In this document: piece after piece, positions 1 to 3,797 of the stretch
Layout: each line of letters opens with the position of its first letter
Position numbering within the stretch: the stretch's first letter is position 1
Source of the DNA: Elusimicrobiota bacterium
GTDB lineage: Bacteria > Elusimicrobiota > Elusimicrobia > UBA1565 > UBA9628
Length of the DNA: 5,845 bases
Direction of reading: 5' to 3'
NCBI GenBank assembly: GCA_028871595.1
Contig: JAGWMT010000205.1
Span: 1 to 5,845, forward strand
The notes under the pieces: generated by a model
The model's database searches: none
Told to the model about the DNA's origin: nothing
The model's input: only the letters and a program-made list of their open reading frames with translations
Program-made: the position numbers and the translations under genes

Positions 1-423
1 GGCCCCGGTCATGTAAAAGACGGCCATGCGCTTGCGCGCGGCGGGGGAGCCCAGTTCGGCGGCCCGGCGCATGGCGTCGGCCAGGTCGTCGGGACGGGCG
101 CCGCCCATGTCCAGGACCACGGCGTAGGCGAAGGCGGCCTCGGCGTCCTTGCGGTCGCGCGCGGCGGAAAACCACTTAGCCGCCTCGTTCAGATTGGAGC
201 GCAGGCCGCCCTCGGGTCCCACGAAGTTGATCATGCCCATGAGCATCTGGGCGTGGGGAGCGCCCTTCTTGGCCAGGGGCTCGGCCAGCTTCAGCGCGGC
301 CGCGAAGTCGCGCCGGTGGTAGGCCTTGAGCGCGGCGGTCAGGCCGGCGGCGTTCGCGGGCGAGGCCAAGACGGCAGACGCCAGGAGTATTCCCAGTCCG
401 GCCGCGAGGGATGATTTGGTCAC
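1..423 (-). CDS. Exported Sel1-like repeat protein, C-terminus outside window (partial)
   Basis: The 141 visible codons begin at a GTG at 423-421. That start is fixed by an excellent Shine-Dalgarno, AAGGAGGT, four bases upstream. Residues 1-25 form a Sec signal peptide: Lys3, a hydrophobic run (LAAGLGILLASAVLA) and an Ala-Asn-Ala cleavage site near residue 25, so the product should be periplasmic or secreted. The remainder is a chain of amphipathic helix pairs with Sel1-like spacing: an AYHRRDFAAALKLAEPLAKKG unit near residues 34-54, an EAAKWFSAARD unit near 83-93, and ADAMRRAAELGSPAARKRMA near 117-136. Sel1/TPR-like solenoids are protein-interaction scaffolds, and no partner can be read here. 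It is the second gene of an operon: the preceding gene's TAA overlaps this Shine-Dalgarno, leaving nine bases between the genes. The open frame reaches the window edge. The fold assignment is fairly secure; the specific role is unknown. Confidence 0.8.
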   Translation of the reverse strand, partial: MTKSSLAAGLGILLASAVLASPANAAGLTAALKAYHRRDFAAALKLAEPLAKKGAPHAQMLMGMINFVGPEGGLRSNLNEAAKWFSAARDRKDAEAAFAYAVVLDMGGARPDDLADAMRRAAELGSPAARKRMAVFYMTGA

Positions 424-424
424 G

Positions 425-434
425 ACACCTCCTT
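425..434 (-). promoter_or_regulatory. Strong Shine-Dalgarno overlapping the upstream stop codon
   Basis: On the minus strand the sequence TAAGGAGGTGTCGTG joins the stop (TAA) of the 180-aa gene to the GTG start of the Sel1-like gene. The core AAGGAGGT shares two bases with the stop codon. This fixes the GTG start and implies that ribosomes ending on the first gene sit on the initiation site of the second (translational coupling). Confidence 0.8.
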
Positions 435-975
435 AGCCGTTGGGCTTCGTCTTGGATTGGACCATGCGCACGATCATCTTGGCGCTGGTGAAGGCGCTGC
501 GGCCGACGGCGGCGGCGGCGGCCCGTTCGCCGGGGTCCAGTTCCTGTTTCTTCGAGATGGCGCGCATCAGCCACAGGCCGGTGGTTTCCATCAACTGGGC
601 GTCCGCGGCGCCGACCAGGGGGTCGAACGAGGGGATCTCGGAGGCTTTCAGGGCGTCGCGGCTCGACTGGAGCAGGACGCAGGCCAGGTCCTGGACGGCG
701 GCGATGTTGCGGTGCTGGACGGAAGGGGCATAAGAACGGCGGACTCCGTCGCGCAGGTCGGCGGGGGCGTGGCCGTCGTGGCGGCGCTCCAGCAGGAGCA
801 AGGTGGCCACGGTGATGGCGGCCTCCAGCATGACGCCGCGGCCGACGCCGGAGGCGTAGCGCTTGAGCTCGGGGAACTTCTCGTCGGCGAAATCGTAGAA
901 GGTTCCGGCGTATTTGAAGGCGTAAGAGGTGATGAGGCGGCCGGCGGCAACGGCGGCCTGTTTTTGTTCTGCCAT
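433..975 (-). CDS. Hypothetical protein, 180 aa, helical, cytoplasmic
   Basis: I do not recognise this family. The frame is open from ATG (975) to TAA (433), with the G/C-rich third positions expected of a real gene here. No signal peptide is seen. The protein looks mainly alpha-helical: an aromatic-rich segment at residues 15-40 (SYAFKYAGTFYDFADEKF), a hydrophobic helix at 46-63 (RGVMLEAAITVATLLLLE) that could be buried core rather than membrane, and further helices at 91-112 and 126-142. The C-terminus is basic (KMIVRMVQSKTKPNG). It is the first gene of an operon with the Sel1-like gene, whose ribosome-binding site overlaps its stop codon. That arrangement suggests linked expression and perhaps a linked function. 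The ribosome-binding site of this gene is weak, and no convincing promoter stands out in the 68 bases separating it from the divergent lipoprotein gene. Confidence 0.72.
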   Translation of the reverse strand: MAEQKQAAVAAGRLITSYAFKYAGTFYDFADEKFPELKRYASGVGRGVMLEAAITVATLLLLERRHDGHAPADLRDGVRRSYAPSVQHRNIAAVQDLACVLLQSSRDALKASEIPSFDPLVGAADAQLMETTGLWLMRAISKKQELDPGERAAAAAVGRSAFTSAKMIVRMVQSKTKPNG

Positions 976-1043
976 GAAGCAGTTTACCTAACCTCGGACG
1001 GTCTTGCGAAATTCCTCTTCCCATCCCATCCTATCCTTCCGCC

Positions 1044-1262
1044 ATGAACCGATCTTTTAAGCGGACGGCGTTCGGCGGGTTTCTCGGCGTGCTGCTTTCG
1101 GGCTGCTTCTATCGCCCCTACCATCCGTTCGCCGGAGCGCCGGCGGCCAAGGCGCTGGCGTTCGAGGGCCGGGGCGGGTTGGAGCGGGTCCCGGAGAACG
1201 AGGCCGTGCCTCAGATGGCGGGGATGGCGGCCGGGGAAGGCTTCGGCGCGCCGGCCAAATAG
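1044..1262 (+). CDS. Small predicted lipoprotein, 72 aa
   Basis: ATG to TAG, 72 residues. The N-terminus is a lipoprotein signal: basic residues R3, K6 and R7, a hydrophobic stretch (FGGFLGVLL) and the lipobox Leu18-Ser19-Gly20-Cys21. Cys21 would be lipidated and would become the first residue of a mature peptide of about 52 aa. The mature part is Pro/Ala/Gly-rich (FYRPYHPFAGAPAAKALAFEG, then a short acidic stretch) and looks disordered or tether-like. Residue +2 is Phe rather than Asp, which under Lol-type rules does not argue for inner-membrane retention. Codon third positions are strongly G/C. There is no clear Shine-Dalgarno; the bases before the start are a pyrimidine-rich tract. The gene is divergent from the 180-aa gene and converges on the hydrolase pseudogene with no base between the two stop codons. 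Function unknown. Confidence 0.68.
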   Translation: MNRSFKRTAFGGFLGVLLSGCFYRPYHPFAGAPAAKALAFEGRGGLERVPENEAVPQMAGMAAGEGFGAPAK

Positions 1263-1751
1263 TTACTCTGAGACCATCCCGATGGTCCGCAGCCAGGTCT
1301 CGACCAGCGGGGGCCAGCGGGTGATCGGGAATTTGGTCGGCCGCAGGCCGAACGCGTGGCCGCCGCCCGCATACAGGTGCATTTCGACGGGAACATCGGC
1401 TTTCTTGAGCGCGGCGTAGTAGGTGAGAATTTGCTCGACGTGGTCGACGTGATCGTCCTCGGCCCTCAGGAGAAATGTGGGCGGGACTTCCCGGGTGACG
1501 TGGATGCGCGAATTCAGGCGGAGTTCGGGGGATTCGTCGCGCGGTCGCTCTCCTGGTCGGCGGCGCCGGTGTTCTTTCCTTTGGGGGTGTAGAGGGTCAT
1601 GGTGGGCTGGGCATCGGGCGGCGTTCCGGCCCAAATGGGGGTCTGGGTGAGTCCCGGCGGGGGCCGCCAGGGGGTCCGCCCGTACGGCGGCGGGCCCGGC
1701 CGCGAGGGCGGCGAAGACCGCGCACGTCAACGACGTGATCCGTCGGTTCAT
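1263..1751 (-). pseudogene. Decayed secreted alpha/beta-hydrolase (acetyl-esterase / xylan-esterase-like)
   Basis: A 162-codon frame is open, but it reads as family sequence only in pieces. Residues 1-26 are a signal peptide (MNRRITSLTCAVFAALAAGPAAVRA). From about base 1655 to 1530 the family sequence lies in another frame: LTQTPIWAGTPPDAQPTMTL followed by YTPKGKNTGAA, the lead-in to the beta-strand that carries the oxyanion segment. The main frame then resumes with PELRLNSRIHVTREVPPTFLL and AEDDHVDHVEQ (catalytic Asp), continues to GGGHAFGLR (catalytic His) and ends WPPLVETWLRTIGMVSE. Recalled relatives are about 310-320 aa. The central ~150 residues with the HGGG-like oxyanion region and the GxSxG nucleophile are absent. 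I infer an internal deletion near 1555-1565 and two compensating frameshifts. No enzyme activity is expected, although a short secreted peptide could still be made. Confidence 0.8.
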
Positions 1752-1757
1752 CGCGTC

Positions 1758-1920
1758 CTAGCCTCTCAAGATCGGCCGTCCGGTCCGGGGGGGGGACGAG
1801 GGTGGCGTTCTCGTGGAACAGGGCGCCCAGGGCGGTCATGTCGTGGGCGTTCCAGGCGGTTTGAAAGGCCCGTGGGGCGTCTTCCGGGCGGCCGATGTCT
1901 GATTTGGGCGTGGGGGTCAT
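1758..1920 (-). pseudogene. N-terminal fragment of an NTF2-like (DUF4440/SnoaL-type) protein
   Basis: From the ATG at 1920-1918 the minus strand encodes about 40 residues resembling the start of DUF4440/SgcJ-EcaC-type NTF2-fold proteins: RAFQTAWNAHDMTALGALF then HENATLV, matching the family pattern of AWNAxDxxALxxLFxxDAxFV. Family members are about 125-140 aa. Here the similarity stops at a run of nine G (1787-1795 on the plus strand). The frame as written runs on, antisense, into the hydrolase remnant with arginine/proline-rich junk. If the run had eight bases, translation would stop at a TAG at 1760-1758, just before the hydrolase start. Either way the conserved core of the fold is missing. 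Small NTF2-like proteins bind or transform varied small molecules, so no substrate can be inferred. Confidence 0.6.
1787..1795. repeat. Homopolymer run of nine G
   Basis: Nine consecutive G on the plus strand, at the point where the NTF2-like fragment stops resembling its family. Runs of this length are slippage-prone in vivo and in sequencing. The length decides whether the fragment stops at 1758 or reads on into the hydrolase remnant. Confidence 0.85.
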
Positions 1921-1967
1921 GATTCTCTACATTTCTCGCTATGTCTCACGCGGGGGATGCGCCGCGG

Positions 1968-2028
1968 GCGCTCGAGGGCTCTCCGCTGAGCGTTCGGCGG
2001 CTCTATCCGATGGTTGGGGATCGAGCGC
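1968..2028 (-). repeat. Two-part inverted repeat directly after the RelE-type toxin gene
   Basis: A perfect 8-bp outer stem (GCGCTCGA at 1968-1975 with TCGAGCGC at 2021-2028) encloses a second hairpin, CCGCTGA (1983-1989) with TCGGCGG (1994-2000), six pairs plus one G-T, around a 4-base loop. It begins two bases after the toxin stop codon. There is no T-tract, so it is not a standard intrinsic terminator. It may be an mRNA-stabilising 3' structure, a rho-dependent end or a cassette-boundary remnant. The 107 bases 1923-2029 hold no gene. Confidence 0.6.
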
Positions 2029-2029
2029 T

Positions 2030-2293
2030 TCACTTGTAGATATCACGCCGGTGGCCGAGATCGATGACGATCACGAGCAGTTCGCCGCGTCGCACTTCGT
2101 ACAAAATCCGATAGCTGCCGAAGCGGTATGACCGTAATCCTTTTAGCTCGCCATGAAGAGGCTTGCCCTCTTCCATCGGTTTTTGAGAGATCGCCTCTAA
2201 CACGTTTATGAAGCGCAGATAAAGCTTCTGATCAGACCGAAAGACCTTCTCGAGGTCCTTCTCCGCTTGCCGGCTCAGCTCGACTCTATACAC
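2030..2293 (-). CDS. Type II toxin, RelE/ParE family
   Basis: 87 residues from a GTG start (2293-2291) to TGA. The whole protein matches a small RelE-fold toxin: N-terminal YRVELSRQAEKDLEKV, a helix through LYLRFINVLEAISQKP, then the diagnostic half GELKGLRSYRFGSYRILYEV, a hydrophobic strand LLVIVIDLG, and the terminal HRRDIYK. RelE toxins cut mRNA in the ribosomal A site, while ParE relatives poison gyrase. K51, R57/R62, R82 and Y86 occupy positions compatible with RelE's K52/K54, R61, R81 and Y87, which favours the ribonuclease role. I did not align these formally. The start overlaps the antitoxin stop by eight bases (GTGTATAG), so translation is probably coupled. The Shine-Dalgarno (GAAG) is poor, which keeps toxin output below antitoxin. 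Length is normal and no damage is visible. Confidence 0.9.
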   Translation of the reverse strand: MYRVELSRQAEKDLEKVFRSDQKLYLRFINVLEAISQKPMEEGKPLHGELKGLRSYRFGSYRILYEVRRGELLVIVIDLGHRRDIYK

Positions 2294-2558
2294 CTTCTAA
2301 TCTTCGCCGGAGCGCTTCCAGAGAGACGGTCTTGCCGGTACGCGCCTCTTTCCAGGACTTGCGGATCCGCTTGGCGGCAGATTTATCCGAAAGCACTTCA
2401 ATGGTTTCAAGCAACCCCTCGTAGTCCTCGGGGCTGATGAGCATCATTACGGGGTGCCCGTGCCGAGTGACGATGTAGCGGTCCAGTTTGGATTCGATCG
2501 CGTCCGCGACATGCGGCAGCCCCGGGCGCAGCGCTTTAAGGGTAATGGTTTTAGTCAT
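2286..2558 (-). CDS. Type II antitoxin, Phd/YefM family (partner of RelE-type toxin)
   Basis: 90 residues, ATG to TAG. Residues 1-55 match the Phd/YefM DNA-binding domain: KTITLKALRPGLPHVADAI, then the typical RYIVTRHGHPVMMLISPEDY, where an antitoxin strand precedes the S-P-E-D-Y/E turn, followed by the helix EGLLETIEVLSD. Residues 60-90 are a charged helix (KRIRKSWKEARTGKTVSLEAL) that should wrap and neutralise the toxin. It precedes and overlaps the RelE-type toxin gene. The promoter region carries two TGTACA elements 12 bp apart, matching the known operator of YefM, so autorepression by the antitoxin-toxin complex is likely. The ribosome-binding site is weak (TTAAGAA). No -35/-10 pair is convincing, though TACACT inside the proximal operator could serve as a -10. 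Confidence 0.9.
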   Translation of the reverse strand: MTKTITLKALRPGLPHVADAIESKLDRYIVTRHGHPVMMLISPEDYEGLLETIEVLSDKSAAKRIRKSWKEARTGKTVSLEALRRRLEGV

Positions 2559-2564
2559 TTCTTA

Positions 2565-2587
2565 AGTGTACACTAAAATGTACACTA
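2565..2587 (-). promoter_or_regulatory. YefM-type paired operator of the RelE-type TA module
   Basis: A perfect 10-bp palindrome AGTGTACACT (2565-2574) and a second element ATGTACACTA (2578-2587) each carry the core TGTACA. The cores are at 2567-2572 and 2579-2584, exactly 12 bp centre to centre. The same two-core TGTACA arrangement, 12 bp apart, is established for the E. coli yefM-yoeB operator. The proximal element ends seven bases before the antitoxin start codon. Confidence 0.8.
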
Positions 2588-2662
2588 CGCAGAGGCTGAC
2601 CTGCGGCGGCTTCAACAGTCCACCCAAGTTGAGGCCGCCGACCGTTCAAGCCCATGTTAGGC
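2583..2662 (-). other. attC-like palindromic site (possible integron cassette remnant)
   Basis: Read on the minus strand, GCCTAAC (2662-2656) fits the attC R'' consensus RYYYAAC and starts 11 bases past the YoeB-type toxin stop. GGGCTTGAACGG follows. A strong stem-loop comes next (2604-2640), then TCAGCC (2597-2592), which can pair with GGCTTGA leaving one extra-helical base on the 5' side, as in attC L''. The expected R' box GTTRRRY is not present; only a degraded GCGTAGTG occurs at the right place. Gene order (TA cassette, then the site) is what a cassette would show. Evidence is partial and no integrase is in the window. Confidence 0.33.
2604..2640. repeat. 13-bp inverted repeat between the two TA modules
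   Basis: CGGCGGCTTCAAC (2604-2616) pairs with GTTGAGGCCGCCG (2628-2640), 12 of 13 positions plus one G-T, around an 11-base loop. It lies downstream of the YoeB-type gene. With no T-tract on either side it is not a textbook terminator. It is the core of the attC-like structure described separately. Confidence 0.8.
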
Positions 2663-2672
2663 GCAGACAGCA

Positions 2673-2936
2673 TCATTCGTAGTGGGTCCATAGTCGGATG
2701 ACTTTGACCGTTTTGCTGTTCTGCAGGACTTGATAGACGAGCCGATGCTGAATGTTGATGCGTCTGGAATATGCACCAGCCAAGTCACCAACGAGCTTCT
2801 CGTAGGGCGGCGGACTCTGAAAGGGATTATTCTGAAGGACTCCCAGCAGTGCTTCCGCCTTCGGTCGTAGGCCGGCCGCAGACAGCTTCTTCGCGTCCTT
2901 TTGAGCCTGCTTTGTGAAGACGAGCTGCCAATTCAC
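2673..2936 (-). CDS. yoeB: Type II toxin, YoeB/Txe family ribosome-dependent endoribonuclease
   Basis: I take the GTG at 2936-2934 as the start (87 aa). It forms a GTGA overlap with the antitoxin stop. A TTG three bases earlier would add one residue. Against E. coli YoeB, the core GDLAGAYSRRINIQHRLVYQV corresponds to the HNLSGFWSRRITEEHRLVYAV block, and the C-terminus ends THYE where YoeB ends YHY. All four catalytic residues appear present: E46 (PYEKL), R65 (QHRLVY), H85 and Y86, matching YoeB E46, R65, H83 and Y84. YoeB binds the ribosome and cleaves mRNA at the A site near start codons. The toxin looks intact. Its gene follows its antitoxin gene directly, and an attC-like palindrome begins 11 bases after its stop. 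Divergence from E. coli YoeB outside the core is considerable, so the symbol denotes family rather than orthology. Confidence 0.9.
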   Translation of the reverse strand: MNWQLVFTKQAQKDAKKLSAAGLRPKAEALLGVLQNNPFQSPPPYEKLVGDLAGAYSRRINIQHRLVYQVLQNSKTVKVIRLWTHYE

Positions 2937-3175
2937 CAAGTGAGCTTTTTGGACAGCTTGCTCATGGGCGACTTGAGGCCAGCACGAATGGACTCACGCA
3001 TCCCGGGAATCGAGAGAAGGTGAAGGGTTTCCTGAATCGCTCTCCAGTCCTCTTCGGAAACGAGGACGGCGCTTGAGCGCTTCCCCGTAATCTGAACAGG
3101 CTCGTGCGAGGAGGCGGTTTGATCGAGGAGCTTGTAGAGCTTCGCCCTAGCGGTGCTGGCGGTTAGCGTGGTCAT
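2933..3175 (-). CDS. Type II antitoxin, Phd/YefM family (partner of YoeB-type toxin)
   Basis: 80 residues, ATG to TGA. The N-terminal DNA-binding domain reads TLTASTARAKLYKLLDQT (helix 1, the family's SxARxxL pattern), then EPVQITGKRSSAVLVSEEDW, the conserved ITGKRxxAVLVSEEDW segment, then AIQETLHLLSIPG. The C-terminal region from about residue 57 (MRESIRAGLKSPMSKLSKKL) is the toxin-binding tail and is basic at its end. The start is supported by a Shine-Dalgarno AGAGGTG about five bases upstream. A good promoter with an operator-like repeat lies just upstream, so the operon should repress itself through the antitoxin-toxin complex. Its stop overlaps the toxin start. It is not a close copy of the other antitoxin in the window, so the two modules probably arrived independently rather than by local duplication. 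Confidence 0.9.
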   Translation of the reverse strand: MTTLTASTARAKLYKLLDQTASSHEPVQITGKRSSAVLVSEEDWRAIQETLHLLSIPGMRESIRAGLKSPMSKLSKKLTW

Positions 3176-3192
3176 TTTTCACCTCTCCCACA

Positions 3193-3221
3193 AGCGTACC
3201 GGAAGTCGTACGTCTTGTCAA
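3193..3221 (-). promoter_or_regulatory. Promoter and paired operator of the YoeB-type TA module
   Basis: On the minus strand a perfect -35 TTGACA (3221-3216) and a -10 TACGCT (3198-3193) are separated by 17 bases. A ribosome-binding site (GAGAGGT, 3187-3181) follows. Inside the promoter, CGTACC/GGTACG (3195-3200) and CGTACG (3207-3212) are two GTAC-centred cores exactly 12 bp apart centre to centre. They overlap the spacer and the -10, as expected for autorepression. The geometry equals that of the TGTACA operator of the neighbouring module, but the core differs. Confidence 0.7.
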
Positions 3222-3374
3222 GGGGCAGGTGGAGTCATTAGTCCGCACCTGGTCCGAGGATGACGCACTCGGGCGTGTGTGGGGGGGGCGATCAGGCGGC
3301 CGGATTTGACGCGGATGGGGGCGGGGACCATGCCCAGTCATACGGATTGGGCCCCGAAAAAGTTCCACAAATAG

Positions 3375-3419
3375 GAGGCGCCGAGACCGGCGCCCATCGA
3401 TGGGCCGTCTCAGCGCCTC
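3375..3419 (-). repeat. Long interrupted hairpin with an embedded 14-bp perfect palindrome
   Basis: GAGGCGC (3375-3381) pairs with GCGCCTC (3413-3419), then GAGAC (3383-3387) with GTCTC (3407-3411), closed by the perfect palindrome GCCCATCGATGGGC (3392-3405). The single interruption between the two stems is C opposite A on the plus strand but U opposite G in minus-strand RNA, so the RNA hairpin is stronger on the minus strand. The following minus-strand bases are T-rich but broken (CTATTTGTGGAACTTTTT), so a terminator role is possible but not textbook. Confidence 0.7.
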
Positions 3420-3671
3420 ATAAGGACCCGCCCCGAACCCGGAACGCGCGACTCTTCACCGGAATGCCCTCGCGGCTCGGCGGCCCGCAGGGATCACGGC
3501 CCGACGGTACGGCCACGACACGTCTGCGACGCGACACCGGGGGGGCAGCGCACCCGGCACGACTTCGGCCTCGCACGGCCTCTCTTTCCAGCTCGCGCCG
3601 GTTGCGGCCTCGGCCTCAACCCGGACGCTCCGTCTTCCCACCGTCGGAAACACCGGCTTCGGGGCGGGTGT
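3375..3671 (-). ncRNA. Candidate noncoding RNA of about 300 nt (speculative)
   Basis: A promoter at 3679-3706 would start a minus-strand transcript near 3671-3674. About 300 bases downstream lies a 45-base hairpin that pairs better on this strand (a G-U replaces a C-A mismatch). The interval lacks a credible reading frame and contains further stems, for example CCGGTTG (3598-3604) with CAACCCGG (3617-3624) and one bulge, and ACACC (3650-3654) with GGTGT (3667-3671). I compared it by eye with landmarks of RNase P RNA, tmRNA, 6S and SRP RNA and found no match. It could equally be a long 5' leader of the TA operon or an eroded gene. Confidence 0.25.
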
Positions 3672-3678
3672 TATTCGG

Positions 3679-3731
3679 AGTATAGCCCCGGAAAATTCAG
3701 AATCAAGACCCAGAAAAACGAAAAAATATTT
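3679..3731 (-). promoter_or_regulatory. Sigma70-like promoter with A/T-rich upstream element
   Basis: Minus strand: -35 TTGATT (3706-3701), a 16-base spacer, then -10 TATACT (3684-3679). From 3731 to 3713, where an UP element would sit, the sequence is AATATTTTTTCGTTTTTC, almost entirely A/T. This A/T block is the loop of an inverted repeat AGACCCA (3706-3712) with TGGGTCT (3731-3737). No protein start lies nearby downstream; the next gene is the TA operon at 3175, which has its own promoter. Confidence 0.5.
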
Positions 3732-3748
3732 GGGTCTGGACGAAATGG

Positions 3749-3796
3749 AAAAAAATCTTTTCGCCGATTTCGCGCGAAGAATAATTTTGGCGAAAA
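3749..3796 (-). terminator. Probable rho-independent terminator after the mutL-GNAT operon
   Basis: Two bases downstream of the GNAT stop codon (minus strand), TTTTCGCC (3796-3789) pairs with GGCGAAAA (3765-3758). GA and seven T (3755-3749) follow. The 23-base loop contains a perfect palindrome TTCGCGCGAA (3769-3778) that can form its own stem. Half of the outer stem is A-T pairs, which makes it weaker than usual, but the position and T-tract fit. Confidence 0.5.
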
Positions 3797-3797
3797 A

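Larger units (their letters stand above)
3222..3797. other. Gene-less stretch of about 575 bases with structured noncoding sequence
   Basis: No frame here shows domain-like sequence or normal codon use. The open frames on both strands translate to arginine/proline/glycine-rich runs typical of chance frames in G+C-rich DNA. The stretch holds a long hairpin (3375-3419), G-runs of eight (3281-3288) and seven (3539-3545), a sigma70-like promoter with A/T-rich upstream DNA (3679-3731) and a terminator-like hairpin (3749-3796). Its right end (3690-3797) is strikingly A/T-rich against the G+C-rich remainder. Confidence 0.6.

Noticed and set aside
176..1047. Long frames of 282 codons (minus) and 196 codons (plus) over the Sel1 and 180-aa genes
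   Set aside because: They are out-of-frame shadows: arginine-rich or histidine/glycine-rich, and they conflict with better-supported genes that have a signal peptide and a Shine-Dalgarno.
1597..1922. Full 107-codon frames on both strands over the NTF2-like and hydrolase remnants
   Set aside because: Only the first ~40 minus-strand residues show family similarity; the rest is the antisense or alternate frame of the hydrolase N-terminus.
2583..2662. attC site in the plus orientation, using GTTAGGC (2656-2662) as R'
   Set aside because: No RYYYAAC partner occurs at the left end, the extra base is on the wrong arm, and the gene order would be inverted relative to a normal cassette.
3147..3368. 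73-codon minus-strand open frame overlapping the YoeB-type module promoter
   Set aside because: It runs through the promoter, operator and antitoxin start in another frame and has a proline/arginine-rich, non-family composition.
3338..3412. Short minus-strand peptide ending MGAGLGASYLWNFFGAQSV
   Set aside because: It looks like a natural C-terminus, but only 23 residues lie between stops and part of it is the hairpin itself; too short to call a gene fragment.
3375..3671. RNase P RNA, tmRNA, 6S or SRP RNA in the gene-less stretch
   Set aside because: The GAGGAAAGTCC and ACAGAAA boxes of RNase P, the tmRNA ends and tag frame, and the SRP GGAAGCAGC loop are all absent; GCGTCCGGG and GTTTCCGACGG are only passing resemblances.
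3260..3685. 141-codon plus-strand open frame in the gene-less stretch
   Set aside because: Arg/Pro/Gly/Ala-rich with no domain pattern or ribosome-binding site, and crossing the long hairpin; it looks like a chance frame in G+C-rich DNA.
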